39,256 nt of DNA from Mesorhizobium sp. L2C084A000 (GTDB lineage: Bacteria; Pseudomonadota; Alphaproteobacteria; Rhizobiales; Rhizobiaceae), in contig NZ_AYWX01000005.1 of assembly GCF_000502875.1 (NCBI RefSeq), forward strand, positions 250,534 through 289,789, written 5' to 3'. The position numbers and the translations under genes are program-made. Below the pieces are notes generated by a model. It was not told where the DNA came from, did not search any database, and saw only the letters and a program-made list of their open reading frames with translations. Shown here piece after piece: positions 1-9,577 of this stretch. Position 1 is the first letter of the stretch. Each line of letters starts with the position of its first letter.

Positions 1-231
1 ATCGACGATATCGCCGAGACGTTCGCCGAGCCGGAAACCGAGACCGTCAGCGAGCGAGACATCAACCGGGCATTGCACAGCCTGTCGCCGGCACAGCGCG
101 CCGTGGTCTCGGCCGTGTCGGTGGAAGGGCGGTCCATCGGTGAGACGGCGGCGAAGTTCGGCATCAGCGAGACGGCGGTGCGTGTGTCGCTGCATCGCGG
201 ACTTGCCGCGATAGCCAAGCGATTCGGGTAG
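1..231 (+). CDS. ECF-type RNA polymerase sigma factor, C-terminal part (5' end outside window)
   Basis: The frame is open from base 1 to the TAG at 229-231 and gives 76 residues. The visible part is sigma-70 region 4: 'LSPAQRAVVSAVSVEGRSIG' is followed by the helix-turn-helix segment 'ETAAKFGISETAVRVSLHRG', which binds the -35 element. Regions 2 and 3 lie upstream of the window. The next gene, 22 bases downstream, encodes a NrsF-type membrane anti-sigma factor, which is the classic partner of SigF-like ECF factors in Alphaproteobacteria. The cognate stress (metal, oxidative or other) cannot be read from this fragment. The family call is firm; the exact ECF group is inferred from the neighbour. 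Confidence 0.88.
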   Translation: MDDIAETFAEPETETVSERDINRALHSLSPAQRAVVSAVSVEGRSIGETAAKFGISETAVRVSLHRGLAAIAKRFG

Positions 232-253
232 GGGCGGTTCGGGCGGGAATGAC

Positions 254-892
254 ATGAGGACGGACGATCTCATCAAGGCGCTGGACGCCGATGCAAGCAG
301 CAAGGCGATGCCGCTGCAATCGGCCTGGTGGCTGGCCGCCGGTGCGGGGGCGGTGATCGCGGCCATCGTTTTCCTGCTGACCATTGGCCCGCGCCCAGAC
401 TTCATGGCGGCCGCGCACACGATGCGCTTCCTCTCCAAATTCGTCTTCACCATCGTGCTGGCCGTCAGCGCCTTCGCCCTGATCCGTGCCTTGTCGACGC
501 CGGGCGCCTCGACGGGCCGGGCAATGGCCTGGATGGCCGCGGCGCCAGTGCTGGTAGCCGTGGCGGTGCTTCTGGAGCTTTTTATGGTGCCGGAGGCGCT
601 GTGGGGTACACGGATGGTCGGCAACAACATGATGCTCTGCATGGGCTTCATCCCGCTGATCGGTATTGGCCCGCTTGCCGTCTTCCTGTGGATGCTGCGC
701 TATGGCGCGCCGACACGGCCGGTGCTTGCCGGTGCGGTGGCGGGCCTGCTCGCCGGCGGGCTGGCGGCAACCTTCTATGCCGCGCACTGCTTCGACGACT
801 CGCCGCTTTTCGTCGCCCCCTGGTACACGATAGCGATCGCAGCGCTCGCATTGCTCGGTGCGCTCGGCGGACGGTTTTTCATACGCTGGTAG
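254..892 (+). CDS. NrsF/DUF1109-family membrane anti-sigma factor
   Basis: This 212-residue protein is almost wholly hydrophobic, with about six membrane segments (roughly residues 26-44, 60-80, 92-111, 126-147, 155-177 and 190-207) and a short polar N-terminus beginning MRTDDLIKAL. Length, topology and position directly after an ECF sigma gene match NrsF (DUF1109), which holds its sigma factor at the inner membrane until a signal arrives. Two cysteines sit in loop or membrane-edge positions, C129 in 'NNMMLCMGF' and C179 in 'AAHCFDD'. In characterised NrsF proteins a conserved cysteine pair takes part in sensing, so the pair here suggests a functional sensor. It is probably co-transcribed with the sigma gene. 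Confidence 0.85.
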   Translation: MRTDDLIKALDADASSKAMPLQSAWWLAAGAGAVIAAIVFLLTIGPRPDFMAAAHTMRFLSKFVFTIVLAVSAFALIRALSTPGASTGRAMAWMAAAPVLVAVAVLLELFMVPEALWGTRMVGNNMMLCMGFIPLIGIGPLAVFLWMLRYGAPTRPVLAGAVAGLLAGGLAATFYAAHCFDDSPLFVAPWYTIAIAALALLGALGGRFFIRW

Positions 893-936
893 CGTTTCGT
901 AACGATCGCGGACCCGTGCACCGATCCTTAATCATG

Positions 937-954
937 CCGGCAATTGTTTGCCGG
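937..954. other. Hairpin between NrsF and diguanylate cyclase genes
   Basis: A 7-bp perfect stem (CCGGCAA at 937-943, TTGCCGG at 948-954) encloses a 4-base loop 45 bases after the NrsF stop. No T tract follows, so it may only weaken read-through or stabilise the 3' end. The remainder of 893-1024 shows nothing I can name. Confidence 0.3.
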
Positions 955-1024
955 TTGGCGACCACGCCGGCATGCCGGACGCAACCTTTCCTTAAAAACG
1001 ATCCGCCAAGGTTGATGCGAGAAC

Positions 1025-3064
1025 ATGCGTTTGCGCACGGGGGTGGCACGTATCGTGATGTGGCGAGGATTGACCAGCCGAGAATCTCTTGGGCATGCAG
1101 GGTTGGCGTTGCTCGTCGCCGGCCTGGGCGTGCTGGCGACCTCGATCCTGCTTTCGCGCCTGGACCTCGGCACCGAAGCGTTGAAGCTCTGCCTGCAGAT
1201 CGCGGTGGCGATGGCGGTGGGCGCGCTGTTCCTCGCTGCCCTGTCCGTCCGCAGGATCAGCAGGGATCGCCAACAGATTGCCGAGAGCGAACTGCGCTTC
1301 CGCCGCGTCATGGAGGATTCGGCGATCGGCATCGTGGTTGTCGGTCTCGACGGTCGCATCCGCCAGACCAATCCGGCCTTCGCCGCCATGCTTGGCTACA
1401 CAAGCGAAGAGATCGAGGCGCTGACTTTCTTCCAGATCACGCATCCCGACGATCTGCAGATCGGGCGGGAGACGATGGACGATCTGAAGGCGGGCACGGT
1501 CAATTCCTTCCACTTCGAGAAGCGCTATCTCAGGAAGGACGGAACGCCCGTCTGGGCCCATCTTGCCGGCTCGGTCATTCGCGATGAGACCAGCGGCCGT
1601 CCGCTCTATCTCGTCTCCCAAATCGAGAACATCGACGCGCGCAAGCAGGCCGAGGCGCGCATTGCCGAAGCGGAAACGCGTTGGAATTTTGCTCTGGCTG
1701 GTGCCGGCCAAGGCGTCTGGGACCTCGACATGCGCAAGGGCGGCACGACCTATTCCTCGACCTGGGTCAAGATGCTGGGCTATGCGGATGGCGAGCTCGA
1801 TGGCGACACCGACAGCTGGCTGACGATGATTCATCCCGACGATCGCGAGACTGTCGCCGAAGCGGATCGCGCTCATCTCGAGGGCAAGACACCGTTCTTT
1901 GAGGCCGAATTCAGGATGCGCCACAAGGATGGCCACTGGATGTGGATACTCGACCGCGGCAAGGCTATCGAACGCGACGAGGATGGACGGCTGATCAGGG
2001 CCATTGGCAGCCTGACCGACATCACCCGTCGCAAGGAGGCCGAAGAGCGCCTCACTGTGTCGGCGGCAATGCTTGCCGATGAAAAGGAGCGGCTGAGGGT
2101 GACGCTGCAATCGATCGGCGATGCCGTCATCTGCACCGATGCCGCAAACCGCGTCACCTTCATGAACCCGGTCGCCGAAAAGCTGACCGGGATTGCCGGC
2201 GGCGAGGCTCTCGGCAAGATGCTTGGCCATGTCTACTGGGCGGTCGACGAGGAGACGGGGCACAGGATCGGCGTCACCCGGCCCGCGATTGGCGTTCATG
2301 CGCCCGCCGACCAGAACAGCCGCGCCGTCCTGATCCGGCGCGACGACACGCGCTGCAGCATCCGCCAGGTCGTGTCGCCGATCATCAACGAACGGAACGA
2401 ATTCTGCGGGCTGGTCATCGTCTTCCAGGACTTTACCGATGCGCGCGCGCTGCAGCGCCAACTGGCGCACGCCGCGGCACACGACGCGCTGACCGGCCTT
2501 GCCAATCGCTCGAGCTTCATCCGCGCCATGGAGGGCCTGGTCGGTCAGGCCCGCAAGGACGGCACCGCCGACACGAGGAAGTCGACCGGCGACACGACAG
2601 AGTCGGTCGGAGCCAGCGGACATCAGTTCATGTTCATCGATCTCGACCACTTCAAACTGGTCAACGACACGGGCGGCCACGCGGCGGGAGACGCGCTGCT
2701 GAAGCGGGTTGCCGTGGCGATTCGTGGCGTGCTTGGTCCAGACGATATCGTCGCTCGCCTCGGCGGCGACGAATTCGCGGTCATTCTGAAATCGGGTTCA
2801 GCAGCCGGTGCCAAGATCGCGGCGCGCTCCATCATCGATGCGATCGGCGGCCTGGACTTCACCTGGGACGGCCGTCCTCACGTGATCGGCGCCAGCATCG
2901 GACTGGCTGCGATCAATGCCAATTGCGGCGAGGTCGACGAGATCATCGCGAGAGCCGATGCGGCCTGCTATGCGGCCAAGGCGGCCGGCCGTGGCTGTGT
3001 CTCCGTGGCGCCCGACGCACGGATCGTGGATGGCCGGACAGAGCCGCTGGCCGCGGCCTCCTGA
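1025..3064 (+). CDS. Membrane-anchored PAS-PAS-PAS-GGDEF diguanylate cyclase
   Basis: The 679-residue protein should make cyclic di-GMP from two GTP. Two membrane segments (about 23-45 and 55-75) are followed by three PAS modules (about 90-200 with 'AIGIVVVGLDGRIRQTNPAF', 218-335 of the PAS_3 type, and 350-465), then a GGDEF domain (about 475-660). The active-site motif GGDEF is intact at 580-584, with 'FMFIDLDHFKLVNDTGGH' upstream. No EAL domain follows, so it is a cyclase only. The inhibitory RxxD site that normally lies just before GGDEF reads GPDD here, so product feedback through the primary I-site is probably lost. A linker rich in T, D and S is inserted near residues 510-530. The preceding sigma/NrsF pair may or may not control it. 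Confidence 0.92.
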   Translation: MRLRTGVARIVMWRGLTSRESLGHAGLALLVAGLGVLATSILLSRLDLGTEALKLCLQIAVAMAVGALFLAALSVRRISRDRQQIAESELRFRRVMEDSAIGIVVVGLDGRIRQTNPAFAAMLGYTSEEIEALTFFQITHPDDLQIGRETMDDLKAGTVNSFHFEKRYLRKDGTPVWAHLAGSVIRDETSGRPLYLVSQIENIDARKQAEARIAEAETRWNFALAGAGQGVWDLDMRKGGTTYSSTWVKMLGYADGELDGDTDSWLTMIHPDDRETVAEADRAHLEGKTPFFEAEFRMRHKDGHWMWILDRGKAIERDEDGRLIRAIGSLTDITRRKEAEERLTVSAAMLADEKERLRVTLQSIGDAVICTDAANRVTFMNPVAEKLTGIAGGEALGKMLGHVYWAVDEETGHRIGVTRPAIGVHAPADQNSRAVLIRRDDTRCSIRQVVSPIINERNEFCGLVIVFQDFTDARALQRQLAHAAAHDALTGLANRSSFIRAMEGLVGQARKDGTADTRKSTGDTTESVGASGHQFMFIDLDHFKLVNDTGGHAAGDALLKRVAVAIRGVLGPDDIVARLGGDEFAVILKSGSAAGAKIAARSIIDAIGGLDFTWDGRPHVIGASIGLAAINANCGEVDEIIARADAACYAAKAAGRGCVSVAPDARIVDGRTEPLAAAS

Positions 3065-3116
3065 TCGAGCCTGTCACCGCCGGAAGGCTTGTCCCTGATT
3101 TGCGTCGACGATGCGC

Positions 3117-3995
<879 letters not shown>

Positions 3996-4039
3996 TACAC
4001 CGATCCCGTCCTGAGCCCTTCCGCTTGAACTGCGAAAGC

Positions 4040-4128
4040 GCTCCACCTTTTTATTTTACCGCAATTCCCTAGGGAAAGCGCTACGCGCTTTTCCCGGGAA
4101 AACCGCTGCGCACTTTTGCTGGATTGCT
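4040..4128. repeat. Palindromic intergenic repeat upstream of hbdA
   Basis: The stretch contains an imperfect palindrome (GGGAAAGCGC at 4072-4081 against GCGCTTTTCCC ending at 4095), then a partly repeated block 'GGGAAAACCGCTGCGCACTT' from 4096. From memory such blocks recur between genes in Rhizobiales, but copy number cannot be seen here. It lies between the etfBA terminator and hbdA and may include part of the hbdA promoter. Confidence 0.5.
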
Positions 4129-4166
4129 TTTCGCCTTTGCGGCCTGCTTTTTGTGCGGTGCAAACT

Positions 4167-4198
4167 AAAAGGGCGGGGCGACTTCGTCTACCCCACCC
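4167..4198 (-). terminator. Rho-independent terminator after etfA
   Basis: Read on the minus strand, GGGTGGGG (4198-4191) pairs with CCCCGCCC (4178-4171), a short GAC/GTC inner stem adds to it, and TTTT follows at 4170-4167. It lies 30 bases after the etfA stop, where the etfBA transcript should end. Confidence 0.7.
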
Positions 4199-4227
4199 TC
4201 ACCATTTAATACCTTTGGCAGAAAGCG

Positions 4228-5157
4228 TCAAAGCGCCTTTTGCAGCTCCGGCAGAATGACGAAGAGATCGCCGACGAGGCCGTAGTCGGCAACCTGGAAA
4301 ATCGGCGCCTCCTCGTCCTTGTTGATGGCGACGATGACCTTCGAATCCTTCATGCCGGCGAGATGCTGGATGGCGCCGGAGATGCCGACCGCGATGTAAA
4401 GATCGGGGGCAACCACCTTGCCGGTCTGGCCGACCTGCCAGTCGTTCGGCGCATAGCCGGCATCGACCGCGGCGCGGGAGGCGCCGACGGCTGCACCGAG
4501 CTTGTCGGCGACCGGCAGGATGACCTCCTGGAACTTCTCCGCCGAACCCAGCGCACGACCACCCGAGATGATGATCTTGGCCGAGGTCAGCTCCGGACGG
4601 TCGGTCTCGGAAAGCTTGTTCTCGACGAAGGTGGACAGGCCGGGATTGGCCGCGGCCTTGACAGCCTCGACCGCCGCCGAGCCGCCCTCGGGGGCTGCCT
4701 GGAACGAGGCCGTGCGAACCGTGATCACCTTCTTGGCGTCGCTCGACTGCACCGTCTGGATGGCGTTGCCGGCATAGATCGGCCGCTTGAAGGTGTCGGG
4801 AGATACGACTTCGATGATCTCGGACACCTGCGCGACATCGAGGAGCGCAGCCACGCGCGGCGCGATATTCTTGCCCGACGATGTCGCCGGCGCGATGATG
4901 GTGTCGTAGGCGCCCGCCAGCGACACAATGAGCGCTGCCGTCGGTTCGGCCAAGCGCTCGGCAAGCTCGTCGGCTTCGGCCAGCAGCACCTTGCTCACGC
5001 CCTTCAGCTTGGCGGCAGCGTCGGCTGCCGGCTTGGCGCCCTTGCCGGCAACCAGCACATGCACGTCCGAGCCGATCTGCAGGGCGGCCGACAGCGCCTT
5101 GGCGGTCTGGTCGGAAAGCGTTGCGTTGTCGTGTTCTGCGATGAGGAGAATAGCCAT
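4228..5157 (-). CDS. etfA: Electron transfer flavoprotein, alpha subunit
   Basis: EtfA carries the FAD of the ETF heterodimer, which collects electrons from acyl-CoA and other flavin dehydrogenases and passes them to ETF-ubiquinone oxidoreductase at the membrane. The 309-residue protein has the N-terminal nucleotide-fold domain (1-185) and the conserved C-terminal FAD domain: 'GGRALGS', '[12 protein letters not shown]', 'QVGQTGK', '[16 protein letters not shown]' and '[11 protein letters not shown]' occur in the expected order. It follows etfB with 24 bases between them, the standard operon order etfB-etfA. A terminator follows. The assignment is firm. Confidence 0.97.
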   Translation of the reverse strand: MAILLIAEHDNATLSDQTAKALSAALQIGSDVHVLVAGKGAKPAADAAAKLKGVSKVLLAEADELAERLAEPTAALIVSLAGAYDTIIAPATSSGKNIAPRVAALLDVAQVSEIIEVVSPDTFKRPIYAGNAIQTVQSSDAKKVITVRTASFQAAPEGGSAAVEAVKAAANPGLSTFVENKLSETDRPELTSAKIIISGGRALGSAEKFQEVILPVADKLGAAVGASRAAVDAGYAPNDWQVGQTGKVVAPDLYIAVGISGAIQHLAGMKDSKVIVAINKDEEAPIFQVADYGLVGDLFVILPELQKAL

Positions 5158-5181
5158 TTTTCTTGTTCCTTTCCCGATCGC

Positions 5182-5931
5182 TTACAGCACGCCGGCTTCG
5201 TTCTTGAGCTTGTCGATCAGTTCGGCGACGCTCTTGACCTTGACGCCTGCCTTGCGGCCACTCGGCTCCTCGGTCTTGATGACCTTCAGCCGCGGCTTGA
5301 CGTCGGCGCCGTAGTCGGCCGGGGTCTTCTCGTCGAGCTGCTTCTTCTTGGCCTTCATGATGTTGGGCAACGAGGCATAGCGCGGCTGGTTGAGGCGAAG
5401 GTCGGCGGTGACGATCACCGGCATCTTCAGTTCCACGGTCTGCAGGCCGCCGTCGACCTCGCGCGTCACCTTGGCGTTGTCGCCGTCGAGCACGATCTTG
5501 GAGGCGAAGGTGCCCTGCGCCCAGCCCAGCAGTGCCGCCAGCATCTGGCCGGTCTGGTTGGAATCGTCGTCGATAGCCTGCTTGCCGAGGATGACGAGGC
5601 CGGGCTGCTCGGCGTCGACGACGCCTTTAAGCACCTTGGCGACGCCGAGCGGCTCGGTCTGTTCGTCGGTCTTGACCAGGATGGCGCGGTCGGCGCCCAT
5701 GGCGAGCGCGGTGCGCAGTGTTTCCTGCGCCTGCTGCGGGCCGATCGAGACGACGATGATTTCTTCGGCCTTGCCGGCTTCCTTCAGCCGGATTGCTTCT
5801 TCCACCGCGATTTCGTCAAACGGGTTCATCGCCATCTTGACGTTGGCGAGCTCCACCGCCGAACCATCAGCCTTCACGCGAACCTTGACGTTCGCATCCA
5901 CAACCCGCTTCACGGGTACAAGGATCTTCAT
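5182..5931 (-). CDS. etfB: Electron transfer flavoprotein, beta subunit
   Basis: EtfB is the AMP-binding partner of EtfA. The 249-residue protein starts [20 protein letters not shown] and contains the family signature region '[16 protein letters not shown]'-like (here '[17 protein letters not shown]', about residues 115-131) and the recognition-loop region '[20 protein letters not shown]' (about 185-204). The start at 5931 has a good ribosome-binding site, AGAGGTG, about 8 bases upstream on the minus strand. It is the first gene of the etfBA operon; the promoter should lie between 5932 and about 6140, where I cannot point to clear boxes. Confidence 0.97.
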   Translation of the reverse strand: MKILVPVKRVVDANVKVRVKADGSAVELANVKMAMNPFDEIAVEEAIRLKEAGKAEEIIVVSIGPQQAQETLRTALAMGADRAILVKTDEQTEPLGVAKVLKGVVDAEQPGLVILGKQAIDDDSNQTGQMLAALLGWAQGTFASKIVLDGDNAKVTREVDGGLQTVELKMPVIVTADLRLNQPRYASLPNIMKAKKKQLDEKTPADYGADVKPRLKVIKTEEPSGRKAGVKVKSVAELIDKLKNEAGVL

Positions 5932-6144
5932 TTGCCTGTCACCTCTTCACGCTAGTTGGGCGCGCTATAACAGCCTGCGCCCTTTCCGAGTTGTCGAAAG
6001 CCGACATTCCTGACTGAATTTTGGCCGGATGGAATTCTGGCCGGATGGAAATTCTGGTCTTTGCCCGCCTTAGGTTGCGGCGGTGACGTTTCCGTAGTTG
6101 CGGCAACCCTGCACGTCAATACGCTGCAAGCTGCTCAAATCGGT

Positions 6145-6945
6145 TCAGTCCGAACTGGAAGCGTTTCCTCGCCCCCAGCGCGGTGTCGCGGCGGGCGGGT
6201 CGGGGATCAGCGGTTCCGTGGCAACCGGGGGTTGGTCGGGAGCGGTGGGCGCGACGTCCTCGTCGGCGCCGGCAAACAGCGGCACGCCGCGGCTGCGCAA
6301 GACGAGCACAAGAACGGCTCCGGCAATGATGCCGCCGATATGGCAGGCCCACGAAATCTGGTCCTCGCCGCCGGCGGCAAACATCACCACCTGGAACAGC
6401 ACCCACAAGATGAGCGGGATGAAGGCCGGAATCCGCAGCGGGATGCGGGCAAAGGCCAGCACCCAGACCTTCACCCTGGGATAAAGGATCAGATAGGCGA
6501 CGACCACGCCGGCGATGGCGCCGGAGGCACCGATCAGCGGCACTTGCGAATCCCAGGCGACGAGGCCCTGGAAAGCGGCGCCGGCGATCGCGCACAACAG
6601 GTAGAAGATGAGGTAGCGGATGTGGCCGAGCGCATCCTCGACATTGTCGCCGAACACCCACAGGAACAGCATGTTGCCGCCGAGATGGAAGATGTCTGCA
6701 TGCAGGAAGGAATAGGTGAGATAGCTCAGGCTTTCGGGGATGACGATGAAACGGGGATCGAGCTCGGCGGTGTCATGGACGACCGACGGGATGAAGCCGA
6801 GACCAAGCACGGCGGCATTGGAGAAACTCTCGCCGCCGAGCGCGGTGGCAAGGTAGACCAGGGCATTGACCACGATCAGCCCGATGGTCACATATTGCAG
6901 GCGGATGTGCCGCAGCCTGTTGGTGTCGTAAAGCGGGATGAACAT
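6145..6945 (-). CDS. Rhomboid-family intramembrane serine protease
   Basis: Rhomboids cleave membrane-spanning substrates inside the bilayer. The 266-residue protein has at least six membrane segments and all hallmark residues: 'HLGGNM' (His and Asn of the oxyanion region), the catalytic Ser in 'GASGAIAG' (about S141) and the catalytic His in 'ACHIGG' (about H202). A hydrophilic Pro/Ala-rich tail of about 45 residues follows. I chose the ATG at 6945, which has AAGAGGG 9 bases upstream and begins MFIPLYDTN as related proteins do; an upstream ATG at 6999 in the same frame would overlap the preceding gene. It is probably co-transcribed with the cobalamin adenosyltransferase gene, whose stop is 29 bases upstream. 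Confidence 0.93.
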   Translation of the reverse strand: MFIPLYDTNRLRHIRLQYVTIGLIVVNALVYLATALGGESFSNAAVLGLGFIPSVVHDTAELDPRFIVIPESLSYLTYSFLHADIFHLGGNMLFLWVFGDNVEDALGHIRYLIFYLLCAIAGAAFQGLVAWDSQVPLIGASGAIAGVVVAYLILYPRVKVWVLAFARIPLRIPAFIPLILWVLFQVVMFAAGGEDQISWACHIGGIIAGAVLVLVLRSRGVPLFAGADEDVAPTAPDQPPVATEPLIPDPPAATPRWGRGNASSSD

Positions 6946-6974
6946 TGCCCCAGGCCCTCTTCCGCTTTCGACAA

Positions 6975-7556
6975 TCAGCGGTTCTTGCCGGGAACCCATA
7001 GCACGTCGGCGTTTCCGTTGTCATTGACCGCCCGGGCGGCGACAAACAGGAAATCCGAGACGCGGTTGATGTATTTCAGTCCGTCGCGGTTGACGTGCTC
7101 GTTCGGGTCCTGGGCAAGGGCCACGATCAGCCTTTCGGCCCGCCGCGCCACGGTGCGGGCAAGGTGAAGTGCCGCCGCTGCCGGCGTGCCGCCATTGAGC
7201 ACGAAGGATTTGAGCGGCTGAAGCTCCTTGTTGAGAAGGTCGATGTCCTTCTCGACCCGGTCGGTCTGCACGGCGACGATGCGAAGCGGCTCGTAGCCGA
7301 GTGGCTTGCCGTCGTCGGGCACGGCGAGATCGGCGCCGAGATCGAACAGATCGTTCTGGATGCGGGAAAGCATGGCATCGATCGCGGGATGGGTCGCGGC
7401 CGTGTGGACCCGGGCGATGCCGATGCAGGCATTGGCCTCGTCGACGGTGCCGTAAGCGTCTACCCGCAGGTCGGATTTCAGCCGCCTTTCGCCGGTGCCG
7501 AGACCCGTGGTGCCATCATCGCCGGTGCGGGTGTAGATCTTGTTGAGCTTGACCAT
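6975..7556 (-). CDS. pduO: ATP:cob(I)alamin adenosyltransferase, PduO type
   Basis: The enzyme transfers the adenosyl group of ATP to cob(I)alamin, making coenzyme B12. The 193-residue protein starts MVKLNKIYTRTGDDGTTGLG, with the N-terminal ATP-binding motif TRTGDDGTTGL; the second conserved block 'CRRAERL...' appears as 'ARRAERLIVALAQ', followed by 'LKYINRVSDFLFVAAR' near the end, with the conserved Asn and Arg. The start at 7556 is preferred over an in-frame ATG 51 bases upstream because the motif then sits at the usual position. It lies 25 bases after the small HIG1-like gene and just before the rhomboid gene, probably in one transcript. Confidence 0.95.
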   Translation of the reverse strand: MVKLNKIYTRTGDDGTTGLGTGERRLKSDLRVDAYGTVDEANACIGIARVHTAATHPAIDAMLSRIQNDLFDLGADLAVPDDGKPLGYEPLRIVAVQTDRVEKDIDLLNKELQPLKSFVLNGGTPAAAALHLARTVARRAERLIVALAQDPNEHVNRDGLKYINRVSDFLFVAARAVNDNGNADVLWVPGKNR

Positions 7557-7581
7557 TTCGCCTCCCCGGCTGCCGATATCC

Positions 7582-7773
7582 TCACTTGCGGGTGAAATAC
7601 ACCGCAAGCAGGATCAGCACCAGCGCCACGGCCTGCAGCATGACGCGTGCCTGCATCAGCTTGTTCGAGGTGACGCCGGAACCGCCGCGCATCATGTTGA
7701 TGAGGCCACGAACAAGCACGACCGCAACGGCGACCATGACCAGAATGGCGAGAATGTTGAAGACGGTTGCCAT
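7582..7773 (-). CDS. HIG1-domain-like twin-transmembrane protein
   Basis: This 63-residue protein has two membrane helices (about 5-27 and 42-60) separated by a short polar loop. The loop and second helix, 'SNKLMQARVMLQAVALVL', match the HIG1 pattern (N, K/R, L/M, RV...Q) of mitochondrial HIG1/Rcf1 proteins, which associate with cytochrome c oxidase. Alphaproteobacterial homologues commonly sit next to the cobalamin adenosyltransferase gene, as here. A role in respiratory complex assembly is inference from the domain. The start ATG at 7773 is the only sensible one. Confidence 0.8.
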   Translation of the reverse strand: MATVFNILAILVMVAVAVVLVRGLINMMRGGSGVTSNKLMQARVMLQAVALVLILLAVYFTRK

Positions 7774-7797
7774 TGTTGCGTTCCAGTTGTTTGGCGT

Positions 7798-8664
7798 TCA
7801 GGCGCGTTTGGCCATCAGGCGGTAGAGCATCGATGCCGGCAGGATGCGTTTGAGCACCGCACCGATCCTGGCCGGCACTGTTACCACATAGTGCGGGCGC
7901 GGGCGCCGCGATAGAAGTGCATGGCGCAGCGCCGCATGAACGACTTCCGGCCCTGGCTTCAAGGCCGATTGGCTGCCGCCGGCCCGCAACCGCTCGAGTT
8001 GCGCCGCATAGTCCACGCGGTGCACGGAATTTTCGTGGTCGATGCTGCTGAGAAACCAAATGAGGCCATTGCTGGCGATCTTCGACTTCACCGGCCCCGG
8101 CTCGATCAGCGAAACGTGGACGCCGCTGCCGGCCAGTTCCTGGCGCTGGCAGAGCATCAAGGCCTCCAGTGCATGCTTCGACGCGGAATAGGCGCCGCGG
8201 AAGCGCACCGGCACCAGGCCAAGGATCGACGAGCAGTGGACGATGCGGCCCTGACCCTGGCGGCGCATCACCGGCACCAGTCGGCGGGTCAAATCATGCC
8301 AGCCGAAGAAATTCGCCTCGAACTGCTGCTTGAGCGCCGCAACGGGCAGATCCTCGACGGCGCCCGGCTGCGCATAGGCGCCGTTGTTGAACAGGGCGTC
8401 GAGCCGGCCGCCGGTGCGGTCGAGCACCGCCGTCACCAGCGCGGCGATGGAGTCCGGCTCGCAATAATCGAGATAGAAGGCCTCGATGCCGTCGGCTTCG
8501 AGCGCGGCGATGTCCTGCGGCTTGCGCGCCGTTGCGAACACCCGCCAGCCTTCCGCCTTCAACGCGCGGGCGCAGTACGCGCCTATTCCCGAAGACGCAC
8601 CGGTGATGATAATCGAGCGCACCTTCTGCGCCGGACTGTTCGTGGTTTCGCCAAGGGTTGCCAT
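7798..8664 (-). CDS. Short-chain dehydrogenase/reductase (SDR)
   Basis: This 288-residue classical SDR has the cofactor motif TGASSGIG (TGxxxGxG, about residues 22-29), the 'NNGAYAQPG' version of the NNAG motif, the catalytic Ser in 'VHCSSILG' and the YxxxK pair in 'GAYSASKHA'. 'IEPGPV' follows, as in oxidoreductases of this type. Arg in 'ATARKP' after the second strand suggests NADPH. The substrate cannot be deduced. The start at 8664 (MATLGETTNS) is chosen because the frame upstream of it runs into the divergent gene's leader. It is divergent from the YihY gene with only 55 bases between. Confidence 0.92.
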   Translation of the reverse strand: MATLGETTNSPAQKVRSIIITGASSGIGAYCARALKAEGWRVFATARKPQDIAALEADGIEAFYLDYCEPDSIAALVTAVLDRTGGRLDALFNNGAYAQPGAVEDLPVAALKQQFEANFFGWHDLTRRLVPVMRRQGQGRIVHCSSILGLVPVRFRGAYSASKHALEALMLCQRQELAGSGVHVSLIEPGPVKSKIASNGLIWFLSSIDHENSVHRVDYAAQLERLRAGGSQSALKPGPEVVHAALRHALLSRRPRPHYVVTVPARIGAVLKRILPASMLYRLMAKRA

Positions 8665-8705
8665 TTGCCGCAATCCCTTCCCATATTCCCGGCGTGGAGA
8701 CAATT

Positions 8706-8710
8706 GGAGG
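8706..8710 (+). promoter_or_regulatory. Ribosome-binding site that sets the YihY start
   Basis: GGAGG lies 9 bases before TTG 8720. No ATG or GTG stands at a suitable distance, so this site decides the start. Confidence 0.6.
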
Positions 8711-8719
8711 GCGCGGTTC

Positions 8720-9571
8720 TTGTTGCGGAAGATCGTAGCCCTCAAGCGGGTTCTCTACGACGCGCTTGGCCATTTCAACACCGATGACGGCTGGGCCATG
8801 GCCAGCCATCTGGCGATCACATCGCTGATGGCGCTGTTCCCGTTCCTGATCTTCGCGACGACGCTGGCGAGCTTCCTGGGCGCACAGGCGTTCTCCGACA
8901 CGGCCGTGCATCTGGTCTTCGACACCTGGCCCGAACAGATCGCCAAGCCGATCGCGCGCGAAGTGCTCAATGTGCTGACCGTCCGGCGCACCGACCTTTT
9001 GACCTATGGTGTGGTGCTTGCTGCCTATTTTGCGTCGAACGGCATCGAGGCGCTGCGCACGTCGCTCAACCGCGCCTACCGCGTTTCGGAAACGCGCGGC
9101 ATCATCTACCGCCGGGTGCAGAGCATCATCTTCGTTCTCATCGCCACGGCCGGTTTCCTGGCGATCAGCGTGCTCCTGGTGTTCGCGCCGCTGCTGGCGC
9201 GGCTCGCCGAAGCCCATATCGACTGGATCAAGCCCTATATGGGCACCATCACCCTGTGGCGTTACGTCATCGCTTCGGCGGTCATCGTCGGCGGATTGTT
9301 TGCCGTGCATTTCTGGCTGCCGGCGGGCAAGCGCCGCTTCGTCTCGCTGGTGCCGGGCATCGTCTTCACGCTGGCGGCATGGCTTATCGGCTCGACCATC
9401 TTCGCCACCTATCTCGACCACTTCTCGTCCTACGTGACGACCTATGCCGGCCTGGCCTCGATCATGATCGCCGTGGTCTTCCTCTACATGGTCTCGGCGA
9501 TCTTCATCCTCGGCGGCGAGCTCAACGCCGCGATCAGTCGCTATCTGGAGGCGCGTGCGCGGGTGGGATGA
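8720..9571 (+). CDS. YihY/virulence-factor-BrkB family membrane protein (TTG start)
   Basis: This 283-residue integral membrane protein has about six membrane helices. It shows the family pattern 'DDGWAMASHLAITSLMALFP' near the N-terminus, then 'YFASNGIEALRTSLNRAYRV' and 'YAGLASIMIAVVFLYMVSAI' near the C-terminus. The family was once called ribonuclease BN, wrongly; its role is unsettled. The frame is open far upstream into the antisense of the SDR gene, but no ATG fits; GGAGG at 8706-8710 sits 9 bases before a TTG at 8720, which I take as the start (a second TTG follows at 8723). The gene ends just before the octamer repeat array at 9578. Confidence 0.88.
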   Translation: MLRKIVALKRVLYDALGHFNTDDGWAMASHLAITSLMALFPFLIFATTLASFLGAQAFSDTAVHLVFDTWPEQIAKPIAREVLNVLTVRRTDLLTYGVVLAAYFASNGIEALRTSLNRAYRVSETRGIIYRRVQSIIFVLIATAGFLAISVLLVFAPLLARLAEAHIDWIKPYMGTITLWRYVIASAVIVGGLFAVHFWLPAGKRRFVSLVPGIVFTLAAWLIGSTIFATYLDHFSSYVTTYAGLASIMIAVVFLYMVSAIFILGGELNAAISRYLEARARVG

Positions 9572-9577
9572 CAGGTC

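Noticed and set aside
992..2680. A 562-codon minus-strand frame
   Set aside because: Antisense of the PAS/GGDEF gene; the plus-strand protein has all expected motifs.
4240..5955. A 571-codon plus-strand frame across etfA and etfB
   Set aside because: Antisense of two clear ETF genes; composition is typical of a shadow frame.
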